Origin: JBCBSS01 sp039819065
Lineage (GTDB): Bacteria; Bacteroidota; Bacteroidia; Cytophagales; Cyclobacteriaceae
DNA length: 33,472 nucleotides
Direction: 5' to 3'
NCBI GenBank assembly: GCA_039819065.1
Contig: JBCBSS010000082.1
Coordinates: 1-33,472 of the forward strand
The notes beneath the pieces were generated by a model, which was not told the origin of the DNA, ran no database searches, and saw nothing but the letters and a program-made list of their open reading frames with translations. Of this stretch, positions 1 through 8,247 are shown in pieces (the stretch's first letter is position 1; the number at the start of each line of letters is the position of its first letter). The position numbers and the translations under genes were made by a program.

Positions 1-97
1 ATTTCGGTTGACATCAGCAATTCACTAGGATTTGGAGGAACAGGTCCGGCACTTATTAAGTACAAATTATTGATACCTGTATCTTGTAGAATATCCT
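1..97 (-). other. Inverted (fold-back) fragment of the BY-kinase gene at the window edge
   Basis: Read on the minus strand, codons from 95 down to 3 encode 31 residues that include LYLISAGPVPPNPSELLMS. This is the segment expected in a BY-kinase directly before the forward reading that starts at 98. Positions 1-34 are the exact reverse complement of 98-131, so the Asn-Pro-Ser-Glu-Leu-Leu segment is present twice in opposite orientation. The forward frame before 98 (translated from the TTG at 70) does not resemble the family. The simplest reading is that the piece is joined backwards, with a junction near 97/98. An assembly or library chimera is more likely than biology, but the sequence alone cannot exclude a real inversion. 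Confidence 0.85.
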
Positions 98-131
98 CAA
101 ATCCTAGTGAATTGCTGATGTCAACCGAAAT
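1..131. repeat. 34-bp perfect inverted repeat (arms 1-34 and 98-131)
   Basis: The arms are identical in reverse complement over 34 bases, with a 63-base spacer. The left arm starts exactly at the window edge, so the full arm may be longer. Both arms code for the same kinase residues, so this is a duplicated coding piece and not a regulatory hairpin. Confidence 0.9.
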
Positions 132-507
132 GGATGAATTTTTGAAAAAAGCAAAGACTGAGTTTGACTTTGTTATTTTGGATACACCTCCAATTGGTTT
201 GGTTACCGATGCATTCATTCTATCAAATATTGCTGACCATACCTTATTCCTTGTGCGTCAGAATCACACGCCAGAACCAGTAATTAGGAATATACAAGAG
301 TTTTATGTGACTGGTAAAATAGCAAACATTAGCATTCTGTTCAATGACATTAAGAAGGTTGGACCTGGATATGGTTACGGTTATGGATATGGCTATGGAT
401 ATGGTTACGGCTACGGATACGGCTATACCTACAGAAACTCTGGTTACTATAGCGACGACAGAAAATCAAAAGGCTCTTTTTTGAGCCGGCTACGTAGAAA
501 TTCCTGA
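98..507 (+). CDS. BY-kinase (Wzc-type tyrosine kinase), C-terminal fragment
   Basis: This is the end of a bacterial tyrosine kinase / polysaccharide co-polymerase, the inner-membrane protein that controls chain length and export. Visible features are the NPSELLMSTEMDEFL segment, the Walker-type motif FVILDTPPIGLVTDA, and a C-terminal tyrosine cluster made of ten Gly-Tyr units followed by TYRNSGYYSDD. In this family such clusters are autophosphorylated. The periplasmic Wzz part, the Walker A loop and the true start are missing. They lie beyond the window or are scrambled by the fold-back at 1-97, so the TTG at 70 is not a credible start. The gene ends 36 bases before the flippase gene and is probably co-transcribed with it. 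Confidence 0.85.
367..426 (+). repeat. Ten tandem Gly-Tyr codon pairs (6-bp units) in the kinase tail
   Basis: Ten consecutive GGN-TAY units encode an uninterrupted alternating Gly-Tyr run. The synonymous positions vary (GGA/GGT/GGC, TAT/TAC), so the repeat is conserved as protein rather than as an identical DNA microsatellite. Confidence 0.9.
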
Positions 508-543
508 TAGTTTTAATCTGGGTTCATTTGAACGTTTTTCTTT

Positions 544-2040
544 TTGAGCACTAATAAAAAATCTCTTACTAGCAGAACAATTAGCGGCTTTCTTTGGCTC
601 TTATCTAGTTCAGGCGCTCAATCAATATTACAATTAATTGTGACCGCTATTTTGGCAAGAATACTTGTGCCAGAAGATTTTGGAGTTGTGGCTGCGGCAA
701 TGGTCGTAATACTATTTACAGAAATGCTCTATGAGATGGGTATTGGACCAGCACTTGTTCAAATGAAAGAAATAAGTGACAGTGATATAAATACATCTTT
801 CACCTTTTCGGTTATGTTGGGAATACTATTAGCAGTAATATTCTACCTTATTAACCCTTTTATAGCGATCTTCTTTGATATGCCAGCACTTACGGCAGCG
901 TTGAATGTGTTGGTTTGGATTTTCCCATTAAGGACAATTTCTCAAATCTCTTATAGTTTGCTCCAAAGAGATATGTTATTTAAAAAAATGGCTGGCCTTG
1001 ACCTTTTGTCATATGCGGTAGGCTACGGAGGTGTGGGAATATCACTAGCGTATTTTGGATATGGTTTGTGGTCATTGATATGGGCCAATTTTGTTCAGGC
1101 TTTCTTATATAGCATTCTACTTTTAATAGTAAACCCTAGAAAAATCAGACTTCAATTAAAACTAAATGTGCTCAAAAAGCTATTGAGGTATGGGTTAGGA
1201 GTGACCATATCTCAACTGTTCAATTTTTTGGCGCGCAAAGTCGATTATATTGTGATTGGTAAGGTCATCGATTCTTATAGCCTGGGAATATATAGTAAGG
1301 CTTTTGCGCTTATGAACGCTCCTAACGTAGTAGCTGGTAAGGTTATGAGTAAAGTGATGTTTGTAAGCTATGCTAAAATACAAGATTCTGAAGAACGTAT
1401 TGCAAGGGCATTAGATAAAAGCTATTCTTTGTTATTTCTGGTTTCATTGCCGCTAAGTGGTATTAGCATCGTTATGGCTCCAGAAATCATTAACATACTT
1501 CTTGGCCCTAAGTGGACTGAAGCAGTGATACCTTTTCAAATATTGGTGGCGTTTATGTTTTGTAGAGTTGGTTATAAGATTGGAGGTACTTTACTCAAGA
1601 GTTTGGGCAAAGTCTACTTACTGTCGATCACGCAATTCATTTATTTCATAATAGTTTTGGTTGGGAGTTATCTCGGAGCCCAGTACGGTATTGAAGGTGT
1701 GGCAGTGGGAGTTTCGATAGCCATTTTGGCCAATTTTATGATGTTGGCATTTTACACTGTATACCTCACTAAGTTCAGCTTAATTAGCTTTCTTACTGGC
1801 TTGTTGAGATCGTTCGTAATCACCTCGGTTATTATAATTAGTACCCACTTTTTGAGCGAGTACTTAAGAAGCATGTTGATAAGCACGATCATTACTCTTT
1901 CGGTATCAATAATATTGACCATGTTAATTGGAGCTGCAATTATTATTTCAGGTTCTCGAATAGTGTTAGGAGATAATGGTCTCTGGCTTAGGTCTAAGCT
2001 AATCGAAGGTTTATCTAAAATTATGGTCAAACTCCGGTAA
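544..2040 (+). CDS. Polysaccharide flippase (Wzx, MOP superfamily)
   Basis: A 498-residue integral membrane protein that probably flips undecaprenyl-diphosphate-linked repeat units across the inner membrane. The N-terminus (ISGFLWLLSSSGAQSILQL) and the segment ILARILVPEDFGVVAAAMVV are typical of the WzxC/lipopolysaccharide flippase branch. Hydrophobic segments recur along the whole length, consistent with about 12-14 helices, and the length is normal for the family. The start is a TTG at 544; no in-frame ATG lies before the conserved N-terminus. It is the only flippase in the window, so it is the natural exporter for this locus and the partner of the Wzy-like protein at 14413. Substrate specificity cannot be read from sequence. 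Confidence 0.9.
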   Translation: MSTNKKSLTSRTISGFLWLLSSSGAQSILQLIVTAILARILVPEDFGVVAAAMVVILFTEMLYEMGIGPALVQMKEISDSDINTSFTFSVMLGILLAVIFYLINPFIAIFFDMPALTAALNVLVWIFPLRTISQISYSLLQRDMLFKKMAGLDLLSYAVGYGGVGISLAYFGYGLWSLIWANFVQAFLYSILLLIVNPRKIRLQLKLNVLKKLLRYGLGVTISQLFNFLARKVDYIVIGKVIDSYSLGIYSKAFALMNAPNVVAGKVMSKVMFVSYAKIQDSEERIARALDKSYSLLFLVSLPLSGISIVMAPEIINILLGPKWTEAVIPFQILVAFMFCRVGYKIGGTLLKSLGKVYLLSITQFIYFIIVLVGSYLGAQYGIEGVAVGVSIAILANFMMLAFYTVYLTKFSLISFLTGLLRSFVITSVIIISTHFLSEYLRSMLISTIITLSVSIILTMLIGAAIIISGSRIVLGDNGLWLRSKLIEGLSKIMVKLR

Positions 2041-2067
2041 CTTTATGGCTATTAATATTCAAGATTA

Positions 2068-2673
2068 ATGTTTGGATACATTAACATTTTCTACAAAAAG
2101 TATATCAGACCAGTAAGAATAAGACTAAGGTCTAACGCTCTAAGGAAGAAGCTGTTTTTTTGTGGTATTGACGTCCGTTTTAGAGGGAAGGTTCTAATAT
2201 CCAAGCCTCAAAAAACATATATCGGAAACAATGTTCACATTGGAGACAACGCATATCTTAAGACGGATGGAGGGCTAATGATAGGAGATAATGTAGTTCT
2301 TAGCAGAAACGTAACTATCTACACAGTGAATCACAATTATCAGGGAGAGGCTCTGCCATATGACAGTTCTAAAGTATTCAAACCTGTTGTAATTCATGAT
2401 AATGTTTGGATAGGTATGAATGTCACCATAGCTCCAGGCGTGACAATAGGAGAAGGTGCTGTAATTGGTATTGGAGCGGTTGTCACTAAGGACATTCCTG
2501 AACTGGCTATCGGTGGTGGGAATCCTTGTCAGATAATAAAATATAGAGATCAGGAGCACTACCAAAGCTTGAAAGAAAATAATAAGATTGCCAATAGAGA
2601 TGGGAAGATTCTTTCTGTAGAGAAGCTAAGCCAATTCAAGAAGGGCACAACGCCAGATTTTATCTCCAAATAG
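2068..2673 (+). CDS. Hexapeptide-repeat acyltransferase (maltose/galactoside O-acetyltransferase-like)
   Basis: A 201-residue left-handed beta-helix protein, probably transferring an acetyl group from acetyl-CoA to a sugar hydroxyl of the polysaccharide. Hexapeptide repeats are clear (YIGNNVHIGDNAYL, VWIGMNVTIAPGVTIGEGAVIGIGAVVTKDI). The motif TVNHNYQ carries the catalytic-type histidine, and the end reads GGNPCQIIKYRD, the usual closing signature. It has an ATG start, lies 27 bases after the flippase gene and 14 bases before a sulfotransferase gene. The acyl group and the acceptor are inferred from the family; succinyl or other acyl donors are possible. Confidence 0.88.
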   Translation: MFGYINIFYKKYIRPVRIRLRSNALRKKLFFCGIDVRFRGKVLISKPQKTYIGNNVHIGDNAYLKTDGGLMIGDNVVLSRNVTIYTVNHNYQGEALPYDSSKVFKPVVIHDNVWIGMNVTIAPGVTIGEGAVIGIGAVVTKDIPELAIGGGNPCQIIKYRDQEHYQSLKENNKIANRDGKILSVEKLSQFKKGTTPDFISK

Positions 2674-2687
2674 TACCACGAAAAAAC

Positions 2688-3566
2688 ATGCTACCTGATT
2701 TTATTATTGTTGGAGCTTCGCGTTCTGGAACTACCACGCTTTGGCATTACCTTAAGAACCACCCCCAAGTGTTCATGCCAGAAAAGAAAGAACTTAGGTT
2801 CTTTGAACAGGATGATTACTTTTTACAAGGCCAGACCTTTTATGAGTCCTATTTTAAAAATTCTGAGATGCACAAAGTACGCGGTGAGGCATCTCCTCCA
2901 TATTTCGAAGCAGGAATCACCAAGAGGAAGAATAATGTTTACAGATTTGATTCCTCCAACGATGTCCCTTTCCGAATTCAGAAAATGCTTCCCGATGTTA
3001 AAATAATAATTACACTTAGAAGTCCGATTACGAGAACCTTTTCTCAATTCGTCAAAAACCTAAGACAAGGCAAAGAAAAATACTACAGTTTGAAAAAAGC
3101 CATTAAGGCGGAGTTGAATGGTGAACGCTCATACCTTAATGACCACACAAGCTGGATTTATAAAAACACCTACAGCATCCACCTAAAGAGGTGGTTTGAC
3201 CTATTTCCGAAAGAAAACATACTTGTTCTGATATTTGAGAATTGGAAAAAGAATCCGGAGACCGCCTTACAAAAAATTAGTGATTTTTTAGAGGTTGATA
3301 AAACACGGTTTTCGGCTCCTGAACTTGATGTTGTGAAGAATAAGAACAGGGAACCGAAATTATTGTGGCTACATCGGCTACAGACAAAATATTTTGGTAA
3401 ATCTTTATTGGGTAAGTTGATATATAGAATTAATCAAAAGGATTCAAATACCTCTCTCAGCCAGGATGAATTTACCATGCTAAGAGATATTTTTACGGAG
3501 GATATTGAGAAAGTCGCTCAAATGCTCGGTGAAGATTTGTCGATTTGGTACGAGAGAAAGAACTAA
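2688..3566 (+). CDS. PAPS-dependent sulfotransferase
   Basis: A 292-residue cytoplasmic sulfotransferase, predicted to move sulfate from PAPS to a sugar hydroxyl. The 5'-phosphosulfate-binding loop is at residues 8-18 (VGASRSGTTTL), followed by HPQVFMPEKKELRFF, typical of carbohydrate sulfotransferases. The 3'-phosphate-binding motif follows at about residues 108-120 (TLRSPITRTFSQF). The length fits the single-domain Sulfotransfer family. Its position among decorating enzymes implies that the exported polymer is sulfated. No PAPS-making genes are in the window. The acceptor is unknown. Confidence 0.88.
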   Translation: MLPDFIIVGASRSGTTTLWHYLKNHPQVFMPEKKELRFFEQDDYFLQGQTFYESYFKNSEMHKVRGEASPPYFEAGITKRKNNVYRFDSSNDVPFRIQKMLPDVKIIITLRSPITRTFSQFVKNLRQGKEKYYSLKKAIKAELNGERSYLNDHTSWIYKNTYSIHLKRWFDLFPKENILVLIFENWKKNPETALQKISDFLEVDKTRFSAPELDVVKNKNREPKLLWLHRLQTKYFGKSLLGKLIYRINQKDSNTSLSQDEFTMLRDIFTEDIEKVAQMLGEDLSIWYERKN

Positions 3567-3576
3567 TTGTTGATAT

Positions 3577-4416
3577 ATGAAGAACACTGTTAAGCAGTTT
3601 TTAAAGGCCATTGGCTTATACAAATCACTGTATAAGGTTCGGTTTAATTCAAAGTACGGTCAGCGTGAGACCTACACTTTGGATCAGGGAGATTTGAGAG
3701 TAAATTATTCTACAATCGACAAGTATTCTAAGAAATGGTTTTTTCCTAGATATGACAACGGCAGAACTCATGAGCCGACTATAATTGAATTGCTCAAAAA
3801 TAACCTCAAGCAAGATACTTGTTTTATAGATGTAGGAGCTAATCTAGGTTTTTTCACATGCCTGGGAGGCGTGCTATGCAGCAATGGCAGCGTGCATGCA
3901 TTTGAAATGGATCCAAAATGTATTCCGCTTATCGAAGAAAATGTAGGCTTGAATAAATTGGATAATGTGACGGTTAATAATAATGCAGTATCTGACCGTG
4001 AAGGAGTAGAAAAAATACCAGACCTTTCAACTCCAGATCCACGGCTTATGATCCTCAAACCATCCGATGATGCAGAGGGAATTGAAGTTCAAGGGATAAG
4101 TTTGGACGACTATTTCAAAAAAAATGAAATCAAACCCGATTTTGTCAAGGTAGATGCAGAAGGTGCTGAGTTAAAGGTGTTGAAAGGAATGCCTGATACT
4201 TTAAAGCGAAACGATGTAAAAATACTGGTAGAAATTCATTGTCAGAAACTGCCGAATTTTGATGCCAACTTTAAAGATGTACTCACTATTCTGCATGATA
4301 ATGGCTTCGAAATGAGAGAAATAATTGAACATCGCAGTACGCAGCTAAGCTTGAGATCTCTAACATTGGACTCTACATTAGAGGGTAATGTAATGGTTTT
4401 CGCAACGAAAGATTAG
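3577..4416 (+). CDS. FkbM-family SAM-dependent methyltransferase
   Basis: A 279-residue class I methyltransferase of the FkbM type, probably O-methylating a sugar of the repeat unit. The SAM-binding motif is DVGANLGFFTCLGG, followed by the acidic strand VHAFEMDP. The family-typical DFVKVDAEGAELKVLKGM follows in the second half, then VEIHCQ. It starts with ATG 10 bases after the sulfotransferase stop. About 60 N-terminal residues before the core have no recognisable motif. The acceptor sugar cannot be deduced. Confidence 0.9.
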   Translation: MKNTVKQFLKAIGLYKSLYKVRFNSKYGQRETYTLDQGDLRVNYSTIDKYSKKWFFPRYDNGRTHEPTIIELLKNNLKQDTCFIDVGANLGFFTCLGGVLCSNGSVHAFEMDPKCIPLIEENVGLNKLDNVTVNNNAVSDREGVEKIPDLSTPDPRLMILKPSDDAEGIEVQGISLDDYFKKNEIKPDFVKVDAEGAELKVLKGMPDTLKRNDVKILVEIHCQKLPNFDANFKDVLTILHDNGFEMREIIEHRSTQLSLRSLTLDSTLEGNVMVFATKD

Positions 4417-4458
4417 GCTTTATGCTTGAACTGAATGTTCAGCCCTAAATTCCAATAA

Positions 4459-5385
4459 ATGTTAAAGAGTGTTTATAGGAACTTCAAGATTAAACAATAT
4501 CTAAGGCACAATTCGCCGATAATTCTCTATCACCAGATCTATCCAAAACCAGTTTCTTCAGGAAGTATCGGGCATGTAGTTGAACTAGATAAATTTGAAC
4601 AACAAATTGACCAAATAACCAAAAGGCATAAAATACTTTTTGTAGATGAGCTTTTTGAACGGTTGGAAAAAGGTGAGCCTATGAAGGGGCTGGCGTCCAT
4701 TACCTTCGATGACGGGATGACATCGGTATTTGATTATGCTCTACCTTTTCTAGAAGAAAGAAATATTCCAACGACTGTGTTTTTAAATTCGAATTATGTG
4801 AACGGTGGCATATTTTGGAGGAACTTGGTGGCGATGATCATTAAAGAAAATCTTGAAGAAGACTTTGTATCATTTGCTGGTGTTGTTTGCCGGAATATTT
4901 CGCCAAACAATTTTTATAAAGACTCTAAAAACACTGAAAAAGTCAATCAAATAGACTTGTTGGAGGCCATGAAAGAATTCCTCAATAAAATCAGAGGTAA
5001 TGATATCGTAGATAAAGGTGCAGCTAGTTTAAATGTTCTACGCAGATGGGCGACACCATTAGTTCAATATGGTAATCACACGGCGAATCATTTCATTATG
5101 GCCGGTTTGTCCTTTAATGATCAACTTAAGGAAATTCTGGAGGTGGCAGAATTCCTGAAAAACAACTTTGCTAGGGAAAATATCTCTAATACTTTCGCTA
5201 TTCCGTTCGGAGATGATGGTAGTTACAATGATGATACTATTCGGGCTTTGAAGAAATGTGGGTACAATAGAATATTGCCGTCGCAGAGCGCAGATTATTT
5301 AAGGGGTAAGATTCCAAATAGTGAAAGGCAAGGCCTGTTTTTCTATAACAGATTCATGCCTAGACAGGATACTAGATTTTATTAA
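4459..5385 (+). CDS. NodB-type polysaccharide deacetylase
   Basis: A 308-residue carbohydrate esterase 4 family protein, expected to remove N- or O-acetyl groups from sugars. Motif 1 is SITFDDGMTSVFDYALPFL, with the metal-binding and base aspartates. Motif 2 is the zinc-type HTANH in YGNHTANH. A motif-3-like FAIPFGDDG follows. No signal peptide is visible, so it probably acts on lipid-linked intermediates in the cytoplasm. An insertion of about 70 residues separates motifs 1 and 2. The gene is 42 bases after the FkbM gene, and its stop lies just upstream of the second sulfotransferase. Confidence 0.88.
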   Translation: MLKSVYRNFKIKQYLRHNSPIILYHQIYPKPVSSGSIGHVVELDKFEQQIDQITKRHKILFVDELFERLEKGEPMKGLASITFDDGMTSVFDYALPFLEERNIPTTVFLNSNYVNGGIFWRNLVAMIIKENLEEDFVSFAGVVCRNISPNNFYKDSKNTEKVNQIDLLEAMKEFLNKIRGNDIVDKGAASLNVLRRWATPLVQYGNHTANHFIMAGLSFNDQLKEILEVAEFLKNNFARENISNTFAIPFGDDGSYNDDTIRALKKCGYNRILPSQSADYLRGKIPNSERQGLFFYNRFMPRQDTRFY

Positions 5386-5395
5386 TAGTAATAGA

Positions 5396-6301
5396 GTGTT
5401 TAAGGAAAGGATAAAAAGCTTTTTAGGATATAATACTAAGCCCAACCTGTTCGCAGATATGGAATCTGGTAGGGTATATCTACCTGAAGGCACTAATCCT
5501 ATTTTCGTATCAGGTACGGGCCGAAGTGGCACGCATTTCTTTGCTAAATTATTTGAGCCATGCCCAGAAGTTTCTTCATATCATTTGGATGATGTTGGAG
5601 ATTCTATTGGCGATTCATTCGAGATATTTCGTCAATGGCATCGGTTACCGATTTCGAATGATGGTTTCCTTAATTCTAGAGGCTATCTGATTCAGGAATC
5701 CCAGATTGACAAAAGGAGGTTTGTTGAGTCTAACCCATTGATCGCCTTGTCAATGTTAGATCTTCGAAATCGGTTTGGCGGTAAGTTCATTGTAACGGTT
5801 AGAAACCCGCGAAATGTTGTAGAATCCCACTTCAATAAAGGGTGGTACAAGAAAATCCCATCTTCCAATGAACTTGACTTTGGCTACCAATATTTCCATG
5901 ATCGTCCCAATCACTACTTTTCAAGACTACTTCCTAAAGTCTCACCCGATAGAGAAGATTGGTTAACAATGTCTAGATTAGGTAAAATCGCCTGGATGTG
6001 GAGAATCACATACCAACGAATCTTTGACCAACTTGCGAAGTTTCCGAAAGAGGAATACAAGGTAGTTTATTTAGATTCCTTCGATTATTCAGCACATGTT
6101 GAATTGTTCTCTTACTTAGAGATTGGAACTATGCTTTCCGAAGATCAATTCGATGATCTGCTGGAAAAAAGACCAGGCAAGTCAAGTTACTCTGCTATAC
6201 CCTGGGACGAAAATTCTAGAAAGGCATTTAATACAGAGATATCAAAAACAATCCCACTTTTCCAAAACCAACTAGATACTTCCAAGTGGCTTTTTGATTG
6301 A
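5396..6301 (+). CDS. Second sulfotransferase-family protein
   Basis: About 301 residues from the GTG at 5396. The phosphosulfate-binding loop IFVSGTGRSGTHFFAKLF lies near residues 36-54. A 3'-phosphate-type motif, TVRNPRNVVESHFNKGW, follows near residue 133. It is divergent from the sulfotransferase at 2688, so it is not a recent duplicate. The reading frame is open back to a GTG at 5321, but that start would overlap the deacetylase gene by 65 bases. The GTG at 5396 or the ATG at 5459 (directly before the core, MESGRVYLPEG) is more plausible. Substrate unknown. It ends by overlapping the alternative TTG start of the next gene. Confidence 0.8.
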   Translation: MFKERIKSFLGYNTKPNLFADMESGRVYLPEGTNPIFVSGTGRSGTHFFAKLFEPCPEVSSYHLDDVGDSIGDSFEIFRQWHRLPISNDGFLNSRGYLIQESQIDKRRFVESNPLIALSMLDLRNRFGGKFIVTVRNPRNVVESHFNKGWYKKIPSSNELDFGYQYFHDRPNHYFSRLLPKVSPDREDWLTMSRLGKIAWMWRITYQRIFDQLAKFPKEEYKVVYLDSFDYSAHVELFSYLEIGTMLSEDQFDDLLEKRPGKSSYSAIPWDENSRKAFNTEISKTIPLFQNQLDTSKWLFD

Positions 6302-6306
6302 TATTT

Positions 6307-7446
6307 ATGAAGGCGAAGATTTTCTATATAGCTGATAGTCAGTTACCATCGGAAAGAGCTAATTCTGTAAACATCGCTAAGATGTGCGAGGCATTTGCTC
6401 AAAACGGTGCTAAAGTAGAACTAGTGATACCGTCTTTTCAGTCAGACAAAGTGACTGACCTAGAATTATTCGAATACTATGATATTCAAAGATCATTCGG
6501 GCTTAATGTGATAAAGATTCCAAAAATCCCCGGGACACTCTTTTTGTTCGCTTTCCGAGTAGCCATTTGGTTTTTGTCAAATCGAAAAAAGTTAGGAATG
6601 GAATATCTAATTTATGGTCGATCTCCGTTGGCCATAGGCCTATTGGCGATGCTTGGCTTTAAGGTTGGTATAGATTTACATGGCAAGACCTGGAAAACTG
6701 ACAGATTGCGTTATAGCACCTTCAAGCAAATTGTGAAATCAAAAAACACAAAACTAATTAGTTTCAATAGCGAACAACTGAAATCAGTTTTTTCTAATGA
6801 TTATAAAAAGTTTATAAATAAAACGTTAAAGCTCATCGCTTTACCGAACGGTTCGACGGAAGGAGGAAATAACGCACACTTCGAATTTCAAGGTGAAGGT
6901 GGTCTGAGAATAGGTTATTTGGGTTCTTTCTTATCAGGCCGCGGTATAGACCTTATTATCAGAATGTCCAACGAAGTTCCAGATGCAGAGTTTCACCTAG
7001 TAGGCGGCCCTGATAAAGAGTTAAAAAAACTGAACGATTCATCGCTTCCCGGCAACGTATATCTTTACAGTCATATCCCGTATAAATTCACCTCAACATT
7101 TAGAAAAGGTTGTGACATTTTGGTGGCTCCATATCAGCAAAATGTGAGTGTGCCCAGTGGAGAAAATACCGTTCAATACATGTCTCCGATTAAGATCTTT
7201 GAATATATGTCCAGCGGTAAGGCGATAATCTGCTCTGATTTTCCTGTTTTACATAACATTTTAAATGACGAGAACTCCATTTTGGTCGAAGCTGGCGACT
7301 TATCCCAGTGGGTGTTAGCGATCAATTCCCTAAGAGATGAAAAGCGAAGAAAAGAGTTAGGGGATAAGGCTTATAAAGATTTTTTAGCTAATTATACATG
7401 GGAAAGGCGAGCCGAAAAAGTTTTGGGCCTCACCTTACATGTTTAG
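6307..7446 (+). CDS. Glycosyltransferase family 4 protein
   Basis: A GT-B fold retaining glycosyltransferase of about 380 residues. The C-terminal nucleotide-sugar half shows RIGYLGSFLSGRGIDLIIRM, AEFHLVGGPD and the GT4 E-x7-E-like region PIKIFEYMSSGKAIICSDFP. The N-terminal half contains YGRSPLAIGL and IDLHGKTWKT. The start is set at the ATG at 6307; an in-frame TTG at 6298 would overlap the preceding stop and add only three residues. It probably adds one sugar to the lipid-linked repeat unit; donor and acceptor are not deducible. Confidence 0.88.
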   Translation: MKAKIFYIADSQLPSERANSVNIAKMCEAFAQNGAKVELVIPSFQSDKVTDLELFEYYDIQRSFGLNVIKIPKIPGTLFLFAFRVAIWFLSNRKKLGMEYLIYGRSPLAIGLLAMLGFKVGIDLHGKTWKTDRLRYSTFKQIVKSKNTKLISFNSEQLKSVFSNDYKKFINKTLKLIALPNGSTEGGNNAHFEFQGEGGLRIGYLGSFLSGRGIDLIIRMSNEVPDAEFHLVGGPDKELKKLNDSSLPGNVYLYSHIPYKFTSTFRKGCDILVAPYQQNVSVPSGENTVQYMSPIKIFEYMSSGKAIICSDFPVLHNILNDENSILVEAGDLSQWVLAINSLRDEKRRKELGDKAYKDFLANYTWERRAEKVLGLTLHV

Positions 7447-7464
7447 ATGATTTAAAACTCATAT

Positions 7465-8211
7465 ATGAACGTTGCCATCATTACTGCTAGGGCAGGTAGC
7501 AAGTCAATTATCAATAAGAATGTATACGAAGTAAATGGTAAACCTCTAGTGGCATACCCTATACAAGCCTGTTTAGACTCCAAGAAAATAGAAAAGATAT
7601 ACATTTCCACTGACGGTGAAGCGATAGCATCCGTTGGCCGAGAATATGGGTGCGGAATTATAGAAAGACCTGACTATTTAGGCGGGGATAGTGTTAATCA
7701 TGGCGATGTTATCAAACATGCAGTAGGGTATGTTGATGAACTTGAAAATGATGTAGAAAATATCGTTTTGTTGCTGGGCAATACAGTAATGATAGATGGT
7801 GGCATTATAGATCATTGCCTAGAGATTCTGGACAAAGATGAAAGCCTGGATTCTTGTATGACTGTTTGGGAGGCACAAGATGATCATCCTTTAAGAGCCA
7901 TGTCAATTAATGATGAAGGCATTTTAGAACCATATGGTGATAAGAGTAGGAATGTATCAACCGAGAGACAATCTTACCCTAAGGCCTATTATTATGATCA
8001 GGGTGTATGGGCTTTCAGAAAATATACGGTACAGAGTAAGGATGGTGTAAGCCCTTGGTGGTGGATGGGTAAACGGTCGCAACCCATTATAAGAACTTGG
8101 GTGACGGGGCGTGATATTCATACACCTTTTGATCTGGGTATAACAGAATGGTGGCTTAATAACATTGTTGAGGTTAACAGAAGAATTGAACAGTCACCAT
8201 GGGATTTCTGA
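7465..8211 (+). CDS. NeuA/KdsB-like cytidylyltransferase
   Basis: A 248-residue enzyme of the acylneuraminate cytidylyltransferase family, which activates 2-keto sugar acids as CMP-sugars. The N-terminus holds the nucleotide-binding signature ARAGSKSIINKNVYEVNGKP, followed by IEKIYISTDGEAIASVGREYG and, later, ENIVLLLGNTVMIDGG. The length fits single-domain NeuA-like proteins. No NeuB, KdsA or other PEP-condensing synthase gene is present in the window, so the source of its sugar-acid substrate is unexplained unless the downstream genes make it (see findings). It is separated by 36 bases from the TylF-like gene. CMP as the activated form is inferred from the family. Confidence 0.82.
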   Translation: MNVAIITARAGSKSIINKNVYEVNGKPLVAYPIQACLDSKKIEKIYISTDGEAIASVGREYGCGIIERPDYLGGDSVNHGDVIKHAVGYVDELENDVENIVLLLGNTVMIDGGIIDHCLEILDKDESLDSCMTVWEAQDDHPLRAMSINDEGILEPYGDKSRNVSTERQSYPKAYYYDQGVWAFRKYTVQSKDGVSPWWWMGKRSQPIIRTWVTGRDIHTPFDLGITEWWLNNIVEVNRRIEQSPWDF

Positions 8212-8247
8212 AAGAACTAATTAAACCTAGAATAACCTGTAAACACC

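Noticed and set aside
70..97. TTG start at 70 for the kinase fragment
   Set aside because: This stretch is the inverted copy of upstream kinase sequence; its forward translation (IPVSCRISS) does not match the family.
4431..4442. CTGAA-TG-TTCAG palindrome between the FkbM and deacetylase genes
   Set aside because: The stem is only five bases with a two-base loop and no T-run follows, so it is within chance expectation.
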